Assembly: GCF_000378225.1 (NCBI RefSeq)
Contig: NZ_KB905144.1
Coordinates: 62,001-126,000 of the forward strand
Length of the DNA: 64,000 bases
Source of the DNA: Methylophilus methylotrophus DSM 46235 = ATCC 53528
Lineage (GTDB): Bacteria > Pseudomonadota > Gammaproteobacteria > Burkholderiales > Methylophilaceae
Direction: 5' to 3'
Position 1 is the first letter of the stretch. The number at the start of each line of letters is the position of its first letter. Shown here piece after piece: positions 47,578 to 57,084 of the stretch. The notes under the pieces were generated by a model. That model ran no database searches. It was not told the origin of the DNA and was given only the letters and a program-made list of their open reading frames with translations. The position numbers and the translations under genes were made by a program.

Positions 47578-47599
47578 GGAAATGGAGATCAGCCATTTT

Positions 47600-47944
47600 T
47601 TACAAAGCAGTAATCCACTGTACAACTTCGTTGAATTCCTCATCGGTCAATTTGCCAGCATTGGGTGGCATAGGTAATACGCCCCAATTCCCACGTCCGC
47701 CTGTTTTAATTTTTTCGACCAAGGCCGCCTGTACATCCTGGCCTTTATATTTGGCAGAAACATCTTTAAATGCCGGTCCAACTTTGCGACTTTCGACATT
47801 ATGACAAGCCAGGCAACCGCCTTTATCTGCCAGCGCCGCACCATCAGCCCAAGCTGTTTGTGAGGCCATGCCCAGCGCTGCAATAAACAGTAGACTGGTG
47901 AGGGTGGACATGGATAGCCATGCGTGTTTTGATTGAATGTTCAT
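47600..47944 (-). CDS. Small periplasmic cytochrome c, candidate MADH acceptor
   Basis: A 114-residue protein with a signal peptide (MNIQSKHAWLSMSTLTSLLF, cleavage near AWA), haem site KGGCLACHNVE and a probable methionine ligand in GVLPMPPNAG, as in class I cytochromes c551/c552. I chose ATG 47944; the reading frame extends upstream without support. It is just downstream of mauN but has its own promoter with the ATGCC-TTTTT motif, so it is coregulated with mau. The cluster has no amicyanin gene, so this cytochrome may take electrons from MADH; this is inference. Confidence 0.8.
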   Translation of the reverse strand: MNIQSKHAWLSMSTLTSLLFIAALGMASQTAWADGAALADKGGCLACHNVESRKVGPAFKDVSAKYKGQDVQAALVEKIKTGGRGNWGVLPMPPNAGKLTDEEFNEVVQWITAL

Positions 47945-47999
47945 CTTGAAATCCAGTGTATTTGATATAAGAATTCTAATGGTCAACAAGAGTGGCTTA

Positions 48000-48015
48000 T
48001 GGCAAAAATCGGCAT
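48000..48015 (-). promoter_or_regulatory. ATGCC-TTTTT motif upstream of cytochrome c gene
   Basis: On the minus strand ATGCCGATTTTTGCCA, 56-71 bases upstream of the start at 47944, the same orientation relative to the gene as at mauF and tatA. Confidence 0.65.
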
Positions 48016-48053
48016 CACTTAGCCTCTGCGTCATCTGCTTGAAATAAGTACTG

Positions 48054-48902
48054 CTAGTGCCCGCCCACAACAGGAATGCCTTTAAACTTGCCCTGTTTTT
48101 TAAAGCTGAGTCGCATGGCTAAAGCACCTGTCGAACACTGATCCAAGCATGCCCCGCAGCGAGTACAATCGCCCGATGTCACAAAAGTTGCTTTCTTGGC
48201 TATCACGGGTGCCAGCACGTGTGGTTCCGGGCAGACCTTGATACATTTAGCGCATCCACCACATGCACCTACCTGAGTCGCTTTAACGCGCAAGCGTCCC
48301 TCGCGTCCCAGTTCTGAATAAAACGCACCCACCGGGCAAACATGACCGCACCAGCCACGACGCGTCACTAACACATCAAACAGGAAAATACTCGCCAGTA
48401 CCGTTGCACCTGCAACTGAGCCCCACATCAGTTCGCGTTGAAACAAGGTGATTGGGTTAATCGCTTCCCATGCCAGAGTGCCAGATAGTAGCGACAGCAG
48501 AAGTGATAACATTAATATCGTCACGCGTATATTTTTTGAGAGTGTGAAATTGCTTTTAATATTTAACTTTTGCCGCACCCAATAAGATAGATCTGTCACC
48601 AGATTAATTGGGCATACCCAGCTGCAGTAAATGCGCCCGCCCAACAGCAAATAAAACACGGCAACGATAGCTACGCCAAACAGGGCAGCCTTGCCCAAAG
48701 GAGCTCCGGCCAATAGCGATTGCAGCCAGATATAAGGATCTGTCAGACCAATTCCGAACCAGACACTGGAAGACAGATTGCCTTGTGCAAGATAGCCACC
48801 AGCTGGCAACTCAACCGTAAAGGCAGCAATAATGAGCAACTGGATGATACGTCGGCTGAATAACCAGCGATTGCGAAAGAACATGGCTTGTAACTGTCGC
48901 AT
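48054..48902 (-). CDS. mauN: Methylamine utilization ferredoxin-type protein MauN
   Basis: A 282-residue membrane ferredoxin of the NapH type: about four or five membrane helices, CSWVCPINLVTDL and CGHVCPVGAFYSEL in the loops, then two C-terminal [4Fe-4S] sites (CGGCAKCIKVCPEPHV and CTRCGACLDQCSTGAL). It is the last gene of the mau operon, five bases after mauM. With MauM it is thought to supply electrons or redox control for MADH maturation; not essential in all species. Confidence 0.93.
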   Translation of the reverse strand: MRQLQAMFFRNRWLFSRRIIQLLIIAAFTVELPAGGYLAQGNLSSSVWFGIGLTDPYIWLQSLLAGAPLGKAALFGVAIVAVFYLLLGGRIYCSWVCPINLVTDLSYWVRQKLNIKSNFTLSKNIRVTILMLSLLLSLLSGTLAWEAINPITLFQRELMWGSVAGATVLASIFLFDVLVTRRGWCGHVCPVGAFYSELGREGRLRVKATQVGACGGCAKCIKVCPEPHVLAPVIAKKATFVTSGDCTRCGACLDQCSTGALAMRLSFKKQGKFKGIPVVGGH

Positions 48903-48906
48903 GTGC

Positions 48907-49587
48907 TTACCAGCGTCCTACCGATTGCGCACCTTCAACACCTAAACCTAATTCACGCGGCAGTACGCGAATGGCCGCCTCAGCGAGTACACAGTGCTTT
49001 TCGCAGGTACCGCAACCGGTACATTTGTTACTATCTACGGTTGGGATTTGCAACACACCGCGTTCGTTTTTGATTGGCTTTAATGAGATGGCCTCCCCAA
49101 TAATCGGGCATACGCGAACACAAATACTGCAGGTGAGGCCTTTGTAGTTGAGGCAGGTTTCATGTCCTACCAACACCGCAACTCCCATATCGGCTTTTTT
49201 TATATCGGTCACCAAAGGGCTTAATGCACCTGTCGGACAGGCTCGCGCGCAGGGAATATCAGTACACATGCGACAAGGATCTTCACGGGCAACAAAATAA
49301 GGTGTGCCGGTGGGCGCTGGATCGCTCCAGCGTGCCAGATGCAAAATATCATACGGACAAGCTTCTACGCATAAACCACAGCGTATACAGGCAGCATTGA
49401 ACTCAGGCTCTGGCAAGGCGCCTGGGGGTCTTAATACGCTAGCCGCGCGGGCCGGACGCGAGTCCAGTACTGCTTTACCAAACATGGTAACTACGGTCGC
49501 TACCCCTAGCTGGCGGAAAATCTTGCGAAAAACCTTACGCCGTTCAGGCTCGGCGACTTCTGCTGCTGCAGATGTTTTGTCTGCCAT
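48907..49587 (-). CDS. mauM: Methylamine utilization ferredoxin-type protein MauM
   Basis: A 226-residue periplasmic polyferredoxin of the NapG type. The N-terminus has an RRKVFRKIFRQ twin-arginine-like start and a hydrophobic stretch. Four cluster sites follow: CIRCGLCVEACPYDILH, CRMCTDIPCARACPTGA, CSICVRVCPIIGEA and CTGCGTCEKHCVL. It overlaps mauL by 44 bases and precedes mauN. Confidence 0.93.
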   Translation of the reverse strand: MADKTSAAAEVAEPERRKVFRKIFRQLGVATVVTMFGKAVLDSRPARAASVLRPPGALPEPEFNAACIRCGLCVEACPYDILHLARWSDPAPTGTPYFVAREDPCRMCTDIPCARACPTGALSPLVTDIKKADMGVAVLVGHETCLNYKGLTCSICVRVCPIIGEAISLKPIKNERGVLQIPTVDSNKCTGCGTCEKHCVLAEAAIRVLPRELGLGVEGAQSVGRW

Positions 49588-50083
49588 CGAAAATCTCCTG
49601 TCGGGTAAATCTTGGCAAGTCAGTCCTGGTAACGGAAGAGTACGTATTAGAGGAATTGATTAGCAAATTGGCGCGAATAATTGGATGTATCCAGCACTGC
49701 AGCACAAACTCGCCTTTGGCATCCCTTGGAACCTGCCAGCGAACAATGGTGTCCGGCGTTTGCACCCCCATATTCACCATAGTTCCGTCCGGATAAGTCA
49801 CATAAATACTATGCGAAATATCGGAACGATTGTGGATGGTAATGATGTCCCCTGGTTGAGGCACAAAATCGACAGGCACGAACTCATGATCAGACAAGAT
49901 CATGGTATGGTCTTTAGAGAGAACGTTCGCACTGCTTATTGGCGCATGATGCTTCATGCTACAGCTAGCGAGGTAGATCGCCAGCAATACCAATAAAACA
50001 TACATCGCCGCCCAGGTCGATAATTTTCGCGATGCGCTCAGCAATCCAGGTAAACATGTTTTCATCTGCTTTGCCATCTTCAT
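49544..50083 (-). CDS. mauL: Methylamine utilization protein MauL (cupredoxin-like)
   Basis: A 179-residue exported protein with a membrane or lipoprotein leader (LLVLLAIYLASCSMKH; LASC fits a lipobox). The cupredoxin-like body has ITIHNRSDISHSIYVTYPDG and FVLQCWIHPIIRANLLIN, so His, Cys and His are placed as in a type 1 copper site. MauL is needed for MADH activity in some methylotrophs. ATG 50083 is preferred to the adjacent GTG. It overlaps mauM. Confidence 0.88.
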   Translation of the reverse strand: MKMAKQMKTCLPGLLSASRKLSTWAAMYVLLVLLAIYLASCSMKHHAPISSANVLSKDHTMILSDHEFVPVDFVPQPGDIITIHNRSDISHSIYVTYPDGTMVNMGVQTPDTIVRWQVPRDAKGEFVLQCWIHPIIRANLLINSSNTYSSVTRTDLPRFTRQEIFDGRQNICSSRSRRA

Positions 50084-50098
50084 CACATTCCATCATTA

Positions 50099-51106
50099 CT
50101 ATTCAGGCATTGCCGGTGGCTGAATATTCAAGGCACCGCCATCCAGGCTCTGGATAAACGCAATCAGCTCGCTTTCTTCCAGTTCAGAAAGCTCGAATTT
50201 CTGCATATCCTTGGAAAGGCTATCGCGCTGGATCGCCCCACTTTTGTAATGCTTGATCACGGCCTTCAGGCCACGAAGGGAGCCATCATGCATATAAGGT
50301 CCTTCCATTGGCAGGTCGCGCAAAGAAGGTGTTTTAAAGGCATGCTGCATCAATGTCACCTGTGCAGGCACTTTGGCACCCCGTCCTAAATCCTTGCTCG
50401 GCAAGCCAATATCATGAAAGCTGTCGTCGGTAAACCGCCATGAACTATGGCACGCAACACAGTTGGCTTTGTCTTTATTGTTAAATACGGCAAAGCCTCG
50501 TTTGGCCTGTTCACTGATGGCCTGTTCATCGCCTTCTACCCAACGATCAAACGGGGCCTGGTTAGACACTAACGTGCGCTGGAAACTGGCCAATGCCTGG
50601 GTGATGCGTTGCTGGTTAATATTGTGATCGCCAAAGGCCTGGGTAAACAAAGCTCGGTAACCTTGAATTTTCTGCAATCGCTCCACCAGACTGGTGAGGT
50701 CAAAATTCATTTCATGCGCTGTGGTAATCGGCAACACAGCTTGCGCTTCTAGGGTAGCCGCACGGCCATCCCACATAAGTGCGCTTAACCAGGCACTGTT
50801 TAATACCGTCGGAGTTCGACGGGCATTGTTCACACTTTCTGCCTGTAACGGCAAGCTACGGCCATCACTCCAGCGCTGGTCTGGTGAGTGACAGGTGGCA
50901 CAAGCCATCCCGCCTGACCTTGAAAGGCGCTGATCGAAAAACAGGGTTTTTCCCAGCGTTGCCTTTTCAAGCGTCAGGGGGTTAGACAGGGGTGATGGAA
51001 TACTGGATGGCCGCTTAAATTTTTCCCTCGGAGGAAGATCGGCGGACCAGGCAGTATTCACCACCATCAGTGTGCTCAACATTAGAACCCATCTTCTAAA
51101 CAACAT
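50099..51106 (-). CDS. mauG: Dihaem enzyme MauG (TTQ biosynthesis)
   Basis: A 335-residue periplasmic dihaem protein related to bacterial cytochrome c peroxidase. The signal peptide ends near AWSAD, and the haem sites are [17 protein letters not shown] and [11 protein letters not shown]. MauG uses a bis-Fe(IV) state to finish the tryptophan tryptophylquinone cofactor of MauA, working on partly oxidised pre-MADH. Order and length fit the mau cluster. It lies 15 bases before mauL and 36 bases after mauA. Confidence 0.94.
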   Translation of the reverse strand: MLFRRWVLMLSTLMVVNTAWSADLPPREKFKRPSSIPSPLSNPLTLEKATLGKTLFFDQRLSRSGGMACATCHSPDQRWSDGRSLPLQAESVNNARRTPTVLNSAWLSALMWDGRAATLEAQAVLPITTAHEMNFDLTSLVERLQKIQGYRALFTQAFGDHNINQQRITQALASFQRTLVSNQAPFDRWVEGDEQAISEQAKRGFAVFNNKDKANCVACHSSWRFTDDSFHDIGLPSKDLGRGAKVPAQVTLMQHAFKTPSLRDLPMEGPYMHDGSLRGLKAVIKHYKSGAIQRDSLSKDMQKFELSELEESELIAFIQSLDGGALNIQPPAMPE

Positions 51107-51141
51107 ACTGATTCTTAACAGAACTTATGCCATTTGGGCAA

Positions 51142-51705
51142 TTAGCTTGCTTTACCGACGATAGGTGAAATGGTGCAGTGGTAAGTCATTGCATCATTGT
51201 CGGCACCGAAGCACCAAACGATATCGTTGTTGAACTCTGGACGGTAAACCGGTAACTCACCTTGTGTATTAACGCAGTTACAACGGCCACAAGTCTGTTT
51301 ACCACAGCAGTCACGGTAGGCAATCAGGTAAGTCTGCTGGTCGCCCGGATTAAAGCAACTCGCTACCCAGGAGCTTGGAGACAAGCTACTGCCTGGAGGG
51401 CAAGAAGTTAATGAACCGCCACAGCAATCACACAGATTGCCGTCAATCGTACAATGGCGCCAGTAGTCACAAGCCTTGGGATCCTTGTCTTGAGGTTTAA
51501 AACCAGCGCGGGTCAGGTTACCTGTTGTAGCAGCCTGTACTTCGCCCCCCAGACGTGAACGACGGTCTACCGGCAACAATGGCAATAACGCAGAACCAAC
51601 TAGGAACCCGCCCAAACGACCGATAAAGCTACGTCTGCCTGTTTTGCTGGCGGTAGTACGTGCCAGTTTCTCAATTTTTGAGTCAAATCCAGATTCTTTT
51701 TTCAT
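51142..51705 (-). CDS. mauA: Methylamine dehydrogenase light (beta) chain
   Basis: A 187-residue precursor. The leader has a twin-arginine motif (KTGRRSFIGRLGGFLVGSAL), so it is exported folded by Tat. The mature part has 14 cysteines for its disulfides. The two tryptophans that form the TTQ cofactor are Trp113 (PSSWVASCFN) and Trp164 (DIVWCFGADN), 51 apart as in the Paracoccus protein (57 and 108). The C-terminus is AMTYHCTISPIVGKAS. MADH oxidises methylamine to ammonia and formaldehyde in the periplasm. Confidence 0.97.
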   Translation of the reverse strand: MKKESGFDSKIEKLARTTASKTGRRSFIGRLGGFLVGSALLPLLPVDRRSRLGGEVQAATTGNLTRAGFKPQDKDPKACDYWRHCTIDGNLCDCCGGSLTSCPPGSSLSPSSWVASCFNPGDQQTYLIAYRDCCGKQTCGRCNCVNTQGELPVYRPEFNNDIVWCFGADNDAMTYHCTISPIVGKAS

Positions 51706-51743
51706 TTCGTTAATCTCTCCGTAATCAATACACGAATCAGCAA

Positions 51744-52379
51744 TTAATGCACTTTGTTCGCGGTTACTTGTTTAAATTTAGGCGCGGTGGAATCATCCTT
51801 GAGATAATTCTGCAAGGTAGAATGTCCGTGGCGTATAGTTTCGAAAAGGCTTTCTACATGCTCGCGTGTATTGCACAGGCCTTTCGCCAGGATTTTTCCA
51901 TCTTGATCCAGCAGTACGCCGTAAGGGACTTTTGAAACCTGATAACGCATACCGATTTCAGCGGATACCACATATAGCTCACCGTCTAACGGATGATCTT
52001 TCAGAAATTGACGGTGTTCCGCCTGCGTCCCATCACTGATCAGAATTACGTCCGTCTCTTCAATCGCTGCCACTGAGCGGATAATAGGCAATAGCTTCTG
52101 GCAGATCGGGCAGGATGGGCCGGTAAACATCATCAGGCTAGGACGACCTGGTGTAATTGAACGCCCCACCAGCACAGGTTCGCCTTCGAAAGTATTCACG
52201 TTGAAAATCGGTGAGCGTTCACCAATTTCTGGACCATGATCAATCATCATGGCACCGAGTGGCGCAGAACGCTCATGTAACAACCCGATTTGACGGATCA
52301 CGCCGAGCATTAATGCGGCTAACGCCAAAAATGCGCCCCATAAAAGCACATTTGATGCAATCAAAATTCCACTAGTCAT
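51744..52379 (-). CDS. mauD: Methylamine dehydrogenase accessory protein MauD
   Basis: A 211-residue thioredoxin-like protein: N-terminal membrane helix ([20 protein letters not shown]), then a thioredoxin fold with [20 protein letters not shown] (CPIC active site) and a cis-proline region [12 protein letters not shown]. It forms or isomerises the many disulfides of MauA. It overlaps mauE by eight bases and precedes mauA by 38. Confidence 0.95.
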   Translation of the reverse strand: MTSGILIASNVLLWGAFLALAALMLGVIRQIGLLHERSAPLGAMMIDHGPEIGERSPIFNVNTFEGEPVLVGRSITPGRPSLMMFTGPSCPICQKLLPIIRSVAAIEETDVILISDGTQAEHRQFLKDHPLDGELYVVSAEIGMRYQVSKVPYGVLLDQDGKILAKGLCNTREHVESLFETIRHGHSTLQNYLKDDSTAPKFKQVTANKVH

Positions 52380-52944
52380 TTGAATTTCCTTTATAAATCT
52401 CTAATTTGTTTTTGGCAGCAGGGAAACCGACCATCATGTCTGCCCCCATGTAAATCAATGACAGCATGATGGCCGAGGCAAGCGCAGTAAGCACGGATTC
52501 CAAGTTAATGCCTGAAATCTCCAGTGGCACTACAACGACATACAAGCTCAGGCCGGCCAGTGCTAACGCTCTCAGTACATGGAACATACCGATTCGGCTC
52601 ATGCTGGTTGGGCGACGCACACAACCACAATCGATGTGGGTACGGCCGCGACCAACATTCACCGCGATGGCAAACGAGAATAGGATGAACAGTCCGGCTG
52701 CAACACTGGCCGCCATCACATGTAGTGTCGGCACCAGCAAGGCAATTGCGCATCCCAGCTCAAGCCATGGCAACACCTTCGCAAACGGCGACACCAGAAA
52801 AGCAGGCAGCAACTTGTAATTCGCTACCACGCCCAAAAATTCGTCCTGATTTCTCAGTTTTGGAATCGCCGCTGCGGCCAGAATGAGCGCCACAAACAGC
52901 GATGCAAATATCGCAACCGTAGGATCATTCACTATCCATTCCAT
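52372..52944 (-). CDS. mauE: Methylamine utilization protein MauE
   Basis: A 190-residue membrane protein with four predicted helices (for example [20 protein letters not shown] and [17 protein letters not shown]). It has a CGCVRR site in [20 protein letters not shown]. MauE/DoxX-like proteins act with MauD in MADH disulfide formation. I chose ATG 52944 (MEWIVNDP); a TTG at 52965 would overlap mauB. It overlaps mauD. Confidence 0.93.
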   Translation of the reverse strand: MEWIVNDPTVAIFASLFVALILAAAAIPKLRNQDEFLGVVANYKLLPAFLVSPFAKVLPWLELGCAIALLVPTLHVMAASVAAGLFILFSFAIAVNVGRGRTHIDCGCVRRPTSMSRIGMFHVLRALALAGLSLYVVVVPLEISGINLESVLTALASAIMLSLIYMGADMMVGFPAAKNKLEIYKGNSND

Positions 52945-52951
52945 GATGTAC

Positions 52952-54169
52952 TCACTTATCCGCAATGAAAATCATGGAAGGAGCACGACCCAGTTCATCC
53001 AATGAACCCAATGCTTTCCCAGTCACAGCATCAAAAGTGAACAACGTTTTTGCCTCTTCAGACACGGCGTACAAATAGGGTTTTTCGTCCTGACTGACTG
53101 CAATCGAATTGATTTCATGCTTCAACTCAATTCGACGCAGGCGCTTGCCGGAAGTCGCATCTACGACGAACACATAACGACTAGGCAATTTATGTGTCCA
53201 TTTTTCGCGTTGGTCTGCCAGCAAGTAGAGTTCGTTACGTGCTTTGTGGAAAGTAATAGTTTGCCAGCCGCCTGGACGCCATTTGTCTGCTTTCTCCTTA
53301 TCTGTGAACACGTCAATTGGCTTCAAGAACTCTGCACCAGACTCGGATAGTTTGGCCTGGAAAATCTTGCCTTCATAGGTAGGCCAAGCCAGGTGATTAT
53401 TTGAGTTGGAGTAATAAGGATTATTTAGCAAATACTCTTTTTCAGTATGAAATACCTTGGTTGGCTTCTGCTTGGTGTTGCCCTTGTTGTCGTAGCTGAA
53501 CTGCATCAAAGAACCATCTCTACAATGCATGAAAAAGTTCTGATTTGCGGTTGGGAAAATATGATAACAATCAGGCACATTCATCATTTTCACAAAAGCC
53601 TTTTGTTCCAGATCGACCAACCCGACACCTGGTGATGGAGAGAATTGCTGGAACAGGAAATGCTTATCATCGGTACTCAAACCAGCAGTGCGCTCAAACA
53701 CCCCGGTCAAGAAGCGACCTTCAGGAATATCAATATCAGCAATCGGCTCATGCGTTCTGCTATCTATCAACTCCAGATAATCATCGCGCTTGCCCCGCGC
53801 TACGCGGGAATACATAGTGCTCGCGATAGCCACAAACTTGCCATCAGAGGCTATCATGACGTTCGGCAATTTACCCGCATCTGTCATACCTAGTAATTTG
53901 CTCGATTTGCCATCTACCGTATAAACGGTAGAGGTCATATGGAAGTTACCTGGATCCAATACATACACACGCTTCGCATCACTGGGAGGTGCAACTGCGA
54001 TAGAAGTCTCGTCCTGCAGTTTTGCGGTAATCTCAGAACCCAATTGTTTTGGCGTTGCATCTGCCATAGCCAGACTGCTGGATAGCATGAGAGCTGCCAA
54101 TACCAGCCCCCCTGCTAACCCTGCCGGCTTGCTGCGACGAATCATCGATGGATGATCGAATGTTGTCAT
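52952..54169 (-). CDS. mauB: Methylamine dehydrogenase heavy (alpha) chain
   Basis: A 405-residue exported beta-propeller. The leader is [20 protein letters not shown] and a hydrophobic stretch ending AMADA. The propeller blades show [60 protein letters not shown] and [16 protein letters not shown]. It forms the alpha2beta2 MADH with MauA. The length matches known MauB. It is second in the operon, 54 bases after mauF. Confidence 0.97.
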   Translation of the reverse strand: MTTFDHPSMIRRSKPAGLAGGLVLAALMLSSSLAMADATPKQLGSEITAKLQDETSIAVAPPSDAKRVYVLDPGNFHMTSTVYTVDGKSSKLLGMTDAGKLPNVMIASDGKFVAIASTMYSRVARGKRDDYLELIDSRTHEPIADIDIPEGRFLTGVFERTAGLSTDDKHFLFQQFSPSPGVGLVDLEQKAFVKMMNVPDCYHIFPTANQNFFMHCRDGSLMQFSYDNKGNTKQKPTKVFHTEKEYLLNNPYYSNSNNHLAWPTYEGKIFQAKLSESGAEFLKPIDVFTDKEKADKWRPGGWQTITFHKARNELYLLADQREKWTHKLPSRYVFVVDATSGKRLRRIELKHEINSIAVSQDEKPYLYAVSEEAKTLFTFDAVTGKALGSLDELGRAPSMIFIADK

Positions 54170-54223
54170 AAATCCTCCTATATTTTTTAAATGGATAGAA
54201 CTAGTTTTGGTGCGGCTACCGGC

Positions 54224-55081
54224 TTACAACAGCACTAGCATTAAAGCGGCTGACGCAATCGCCAATAACAAGAAACCATCAATCTCAACAGCCCTTTCCT
54301 GCCAGCGGGCCAACCAGGCTTGTACTGTCTGATTCTTAACAGGAAAGAAGTTAACTGCCACTGGCAAGCATCGGCCAACATTAAATACGGCAATCACGGC
54401 AATCGCGGTTTGGATGCTGCCACTCAGCAAGGCCACCCCAGTGACGATATAAAGCATCGGGGTTTGCACGTAAGTGAGGTAATTCATGCCTAATGAGAAG
54501 CCATACAGCAGACCGATCACGGATGAACGAAAGCGAAAACGCGCATCATGTGGCACTTGTGCTCTACGTTGAGGATAAGGCATCTTGAGGAAACCGAACT
54601 GATGTAGGCCATAACCAATCGCAAGTACCGCCAGACCAATCACGGTGTATTGCAAAGGCACATTGCCAAACAATAGCCAGCCCAGCCCACCCAACATGCT
54701 CCCCAACACCACGGCACCAATGGCGTAACCGACAGCATGCGTGAAGAAGGTGGGTGTCCAACGGACGACAGAACCAAAAGAGTACCTACCAGCTGGTCTC
54801 AGCAGACTCAGACTGGAATAGCCACAAGGCGACCAGGTAGACAATAGACCACCAGCGAACGCCAGCAGAACAAACAGCGCCATTAACGCATCTTCCGTTG
54901 GGAGGACGCTATGAAAGACGCGACCGGCAATCACACCGGTCACCACACCAGTGAGCATCATGAAAAATCGCGTTTCCATGGATTGCGATTTTGAAAAATG
55001 ATAGGCATCCGGGACGCAGGTCTCAGCTTTGTAGCTTTGGGACGAACGGCTGGCCACGGTTGCCCCCATATTCATACTCAT
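54224..55081 (-). CDS. mauF: Methylamine utilization protein MauF
   Basis: A 285-residue membrane protein with seven or so hydrophobic segments and GGLLSTWSPCGYSSLSLLRP, as in the CcdA/DsbD-like MauF. A cytoplasmic leader of ~35 residues precedes the first helix. It is essential for MADH synthesis in Paracoccus. It is the first gene of mauFBEDAGLMN; mauC (amicyanin) and mauJ are absent. Its promoter has the ATGCC-TTTTT motif. Confidence 0.94.
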   Translation of the reverse strand: MSMNMGATVASRSSQSYKAETCVPDAYHFSKSQSMETRFFMMLTGVVTGVIAGRVFHSVLPTEDALMALFVLLAFAGGLLSTWSPCGYSSLSLLRPAGRYSFGSVVRWTPTFFTHAVGYAIGAVVLGSMLGGLGWLLFGNVPLQYTVIGLAVLAIGYGLHQFGFLKMPYPQRRAQVPHDARFRFRSSVIGLLYGFSLGMNYLTYVQTPMLYIVTGVALLSGSIQTAIAVIAVFNVGRCLPVAVNFFPVKNQTVQAWLARWQERAVEIDGFLLLAIASAALMLVLL

Positions 55082-55156
55082 ATTTCCTCCTTAGGCCTTA
55101 GGGCCTTACCACGTTTTGAATGAAACATGAATATAGCGATCTTGATCCATGGGCTT

Positions 55157-55223
55157 TAGCAAAAATCGGCATACCCCCTCCGGGGCACGATTTAAGAAAG
55201 CATAGTCATGCCACTTTTTGCTA
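55157..55223. promoter_or_regulatory. mau promoter with two divergent ATGCC-TTTTT sites
   Basis: On the minus strand ATGCCGATTTTTGCTA (55172-55157) lies 76-91 bases upstream of mauF; TATATT follows nearer the gene and may be its -10. On the plus strand ATGCCACTTTTTGCTA occupies 55208-55223. A GC dyad, CCCC-CTC-CGGGG type, at 55174-55186 lies between them. No gene that I can support follows the plus-strand site; 55224-55564 looks non-coding. Confidence 0.65.
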
Positions 55224-55564
55224 TCGGAGACTCTTCTTTGCCTTAAAGAATATGTAAGAGATCAAAAAAGAAAGAGACTAAAAACCAGTTATGTACTCAG
55301 TACTAAGTGGCCAAATAACTTCTTTAAGGTTTTCAGGTTTATTCGTAAAGCAGCTGCCACTGGCATCAATTTGGTATCACTGACCCTACAATTCGAACCG
55401 TTTAAGCTGTCGGTGGGGAAGACGTGGCTGAAACCGATTTAGACCGAGTGAAATATTTGAAATATTAATTTTTGGCTGCTCAATGACCAACTGAAGTAAA
55501 TATTTAACCGCTTTATAAGTCACTGAGCGACTTAAGTGTCAAATTTATATCAAGGCCTCTCTGC

Positions 55565-56311
55565 TCAGCTCGCAGTTAATGAGGCAGTTTCTGTGGGGTT
55601 ACGCTTATGAAAAAATACGCTCGCGACCAGCAAACCAAGTTCATATAAGAACCATAAAGGGATAGCCAGCATAAACTGTGAAATGATATCAGGCGGCGTA
55701 AAAATGGCTCCAATCACAAACGCGCCTACGATCACATATCCGCGGCTTTCTTTCAAGGTCTTCAATTCGACCATCCCCATACAAGAAATCGCCACCACAA
55801 TGATGGGCGTTTGAAAAGCCACTCCAAATGCCAATGTGATTGAAATAAGAAAATCGAGATAATTGCCTATTTCCGTCATCACAGCTACGCCCACTGGGGC
55901 ACTTCCGATTATAAACTTGAACACTACTGGGATTACGACATAAAAGGCAAAAGAGGCACCCAGTATAAACAGTGACAAACTCGCCAGCACACCGATAACG
56001 CCAACAAGTTTTTCTTTTGGGTACAGGCCAGGCTGTATAAACTTCCACAACTGGTACAAAGTATTGGGCAGGCTTAAAACAAAAGCCATATACAAGGCAA
56101 TCTTAAGCGGGATAAAGAAAGGTGACGTCACCGAAGTCGCGATCATTTTGCCACTGGCGGGTAGCTGACTTAGCAGAGGTGAAACAAAAAACTGATGCAG
56201 TTGATTGGCAAACGGTAGGGTGACAAGCGCTGCCAGCAGCAACCCCGCCAGGATACGGATACACCGCGTGCGCAGTTCGTAAAAATGACTGAGGGTATCG
56301 TTATATTCCAT
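55565..56311 (-). CDS. tatC: Sec-independent protein translocase TatC
   Basis: A 248-residue protein with six membrane helices. Family features are SHFYELRTRCIRILAGLLLA at the N-terminus, LPNTLYQLWKFIQPGLYPKE and FVIGAIFTPPDIISQFMLAI. It recognises twin-arginine leaders. It follows tatB by four bases. Next to mau, it can export MauA, whose leader is GRRSFIGR. A housekeeping Tat system would be expected elsewhere. Confidence 0.94.
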   Translation of the reverse strand: MEYNDTLSHFYELRTRCIRILAGLLLAALVTLPFANQLHQFFVSPLLSQLPASGKMIATSVTSPFFIPLKIALYMAFVLSLPNTLYQLWKFIQPGLYPKEKLVGVIGVLASLSLFILGASFAFYVVIPVVFKFIIGSAPVGVAVMTEIGNYLDFLISITLAFGVAFQTPIIVVAISCMGMVELKTLKESRGYVIVGAFVIGAIFTPPDIISQFMLAIPLWFLYELGLLVASVFFHKRNPTETASLTAS

Positions 56312-56315
56312 TTTG

Positions 56316-56663
56316 CTATTTCTGACCAGTCATTTCTACATAGACATTCTCGACAAAAGGTTTGGCTGACGAGCCTGTCTTAGAAACCTCAATTGGAAGA
56401 GCCATATCCTGAATCTCACTATGCACATCAATCAAGGTTGACTGCATAGCCAGCAATTTCTGTTGAGCATCTGCTGTGGCTTTTTTCATGGTATCCAATG
56501 CCACCTGGCGATCAATATCTTGTTTGACCCCGGAAATGTAGCGCTGAACACGACCATACATCAGGCCATAGGTTCTGGCCAGCTTAGGAAGCTTCTCCGG
56601 GCCAATCACAATCAACGCCACCACGACGATAACGATTACTTCGGAAAAACCGATCTCAAACAT
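56316..56663 (-). CDS. tatB: Sec-independent protein translocase TatB
   Basis: A 115-residue protein beginning [20 protein letters not shown], then [20 protein letters not shown] and a long amphipathic/coiled region ([20 protein letters not shown]). This is the TatB N-terminus with its FEIGF start. It forms the receptor with TatC. Its start overlaps the tatA end by eight bases. Confidence 0.92.
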   Translation of the reverse strand: MFEIGFSEVIVIVVVALIVIGPEKLPKLARTYGLMYGRVQRYISGVKQDIDRQVALDTMKKATADAQQKLLAMQSTLIDVHSEIQDMALPIEVSKTGSSAKPFVENVYVEMTGQK

Positions 56664-56829
56664 GTTTTGATAGGTCTTCTATCTCAGCAGGCTGCTCGTG
56701 CATCGCCTCTTTAAAGTTTTTGACAGCCCCTCCCAGATCGCTGCCAAAATTTCTCAGTCGTTTGGTCCCAAACACCAAAGTAACTATAGCCAACACAATG
56801 ACCCAGTGCCAAATGCTAACACTTCCCAT
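56656..56829 (-). CDS. tatA: Sec-independent protein translocase TatA
   Basis: A 57-residue protein, [20 protein letters not shown], then [20 protein letters not shown] and [17 protein letters not shown]. It has the short N-terminal helix, the [14 protein letters not shown] hinge and the amphipathic F-K-x-A segment of TatA. It opens the tatABC operon; its stop overlaps the tatB start (ATGTTTGA). The ATGCC-TTTTT motif is 61-76 bases upstream. Confidence 0.93.
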   Translation of the reverse strand: MGSVSIWHWVIVLAIVTLVFGTKRLRNFGSDLGGAVKNFKEAMHEQPAEIEDLSKHV

Positions 56830-56889
56830 AAAAACTCCATGGATACTAAAAATACCCTACATATCATCGGTCATAATTCCTAATGTGGT

Positions 56890-56905
56890 TAGTAAAAATT
56901 GGCAT
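56890..56905 (-). promoter_or_regulatory. ATGCC-TTTTT motif upstream of tatABC
   Basis: On the minus strand ATGCCAATTTTTACTA, in the same orientation relative to the gene as at mauF and the cytochrome gene. Confidence 0.65.
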
Positions 56906-57084
56906 AACATTTGTTATCCAATTCAATACACATCTGAGATGTAACTAAGGGGCAGCACTAGAGCTTAAAAACAAAAAGACTCAGGAGGCTATGAGTCGAT
57001 ACAGGTTTATTTGACATAATTACATTGAGTAGAAATGATACTCGACAGGCCTACTATCCAACATCTCAACCTTTGCATTAACGA

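Noticed and set aside
55218-55442. A 74-codon plus-strand reading upstream of mau
   Set aside because: It has no ribosome site, no family look, and overlaps the mau control region.
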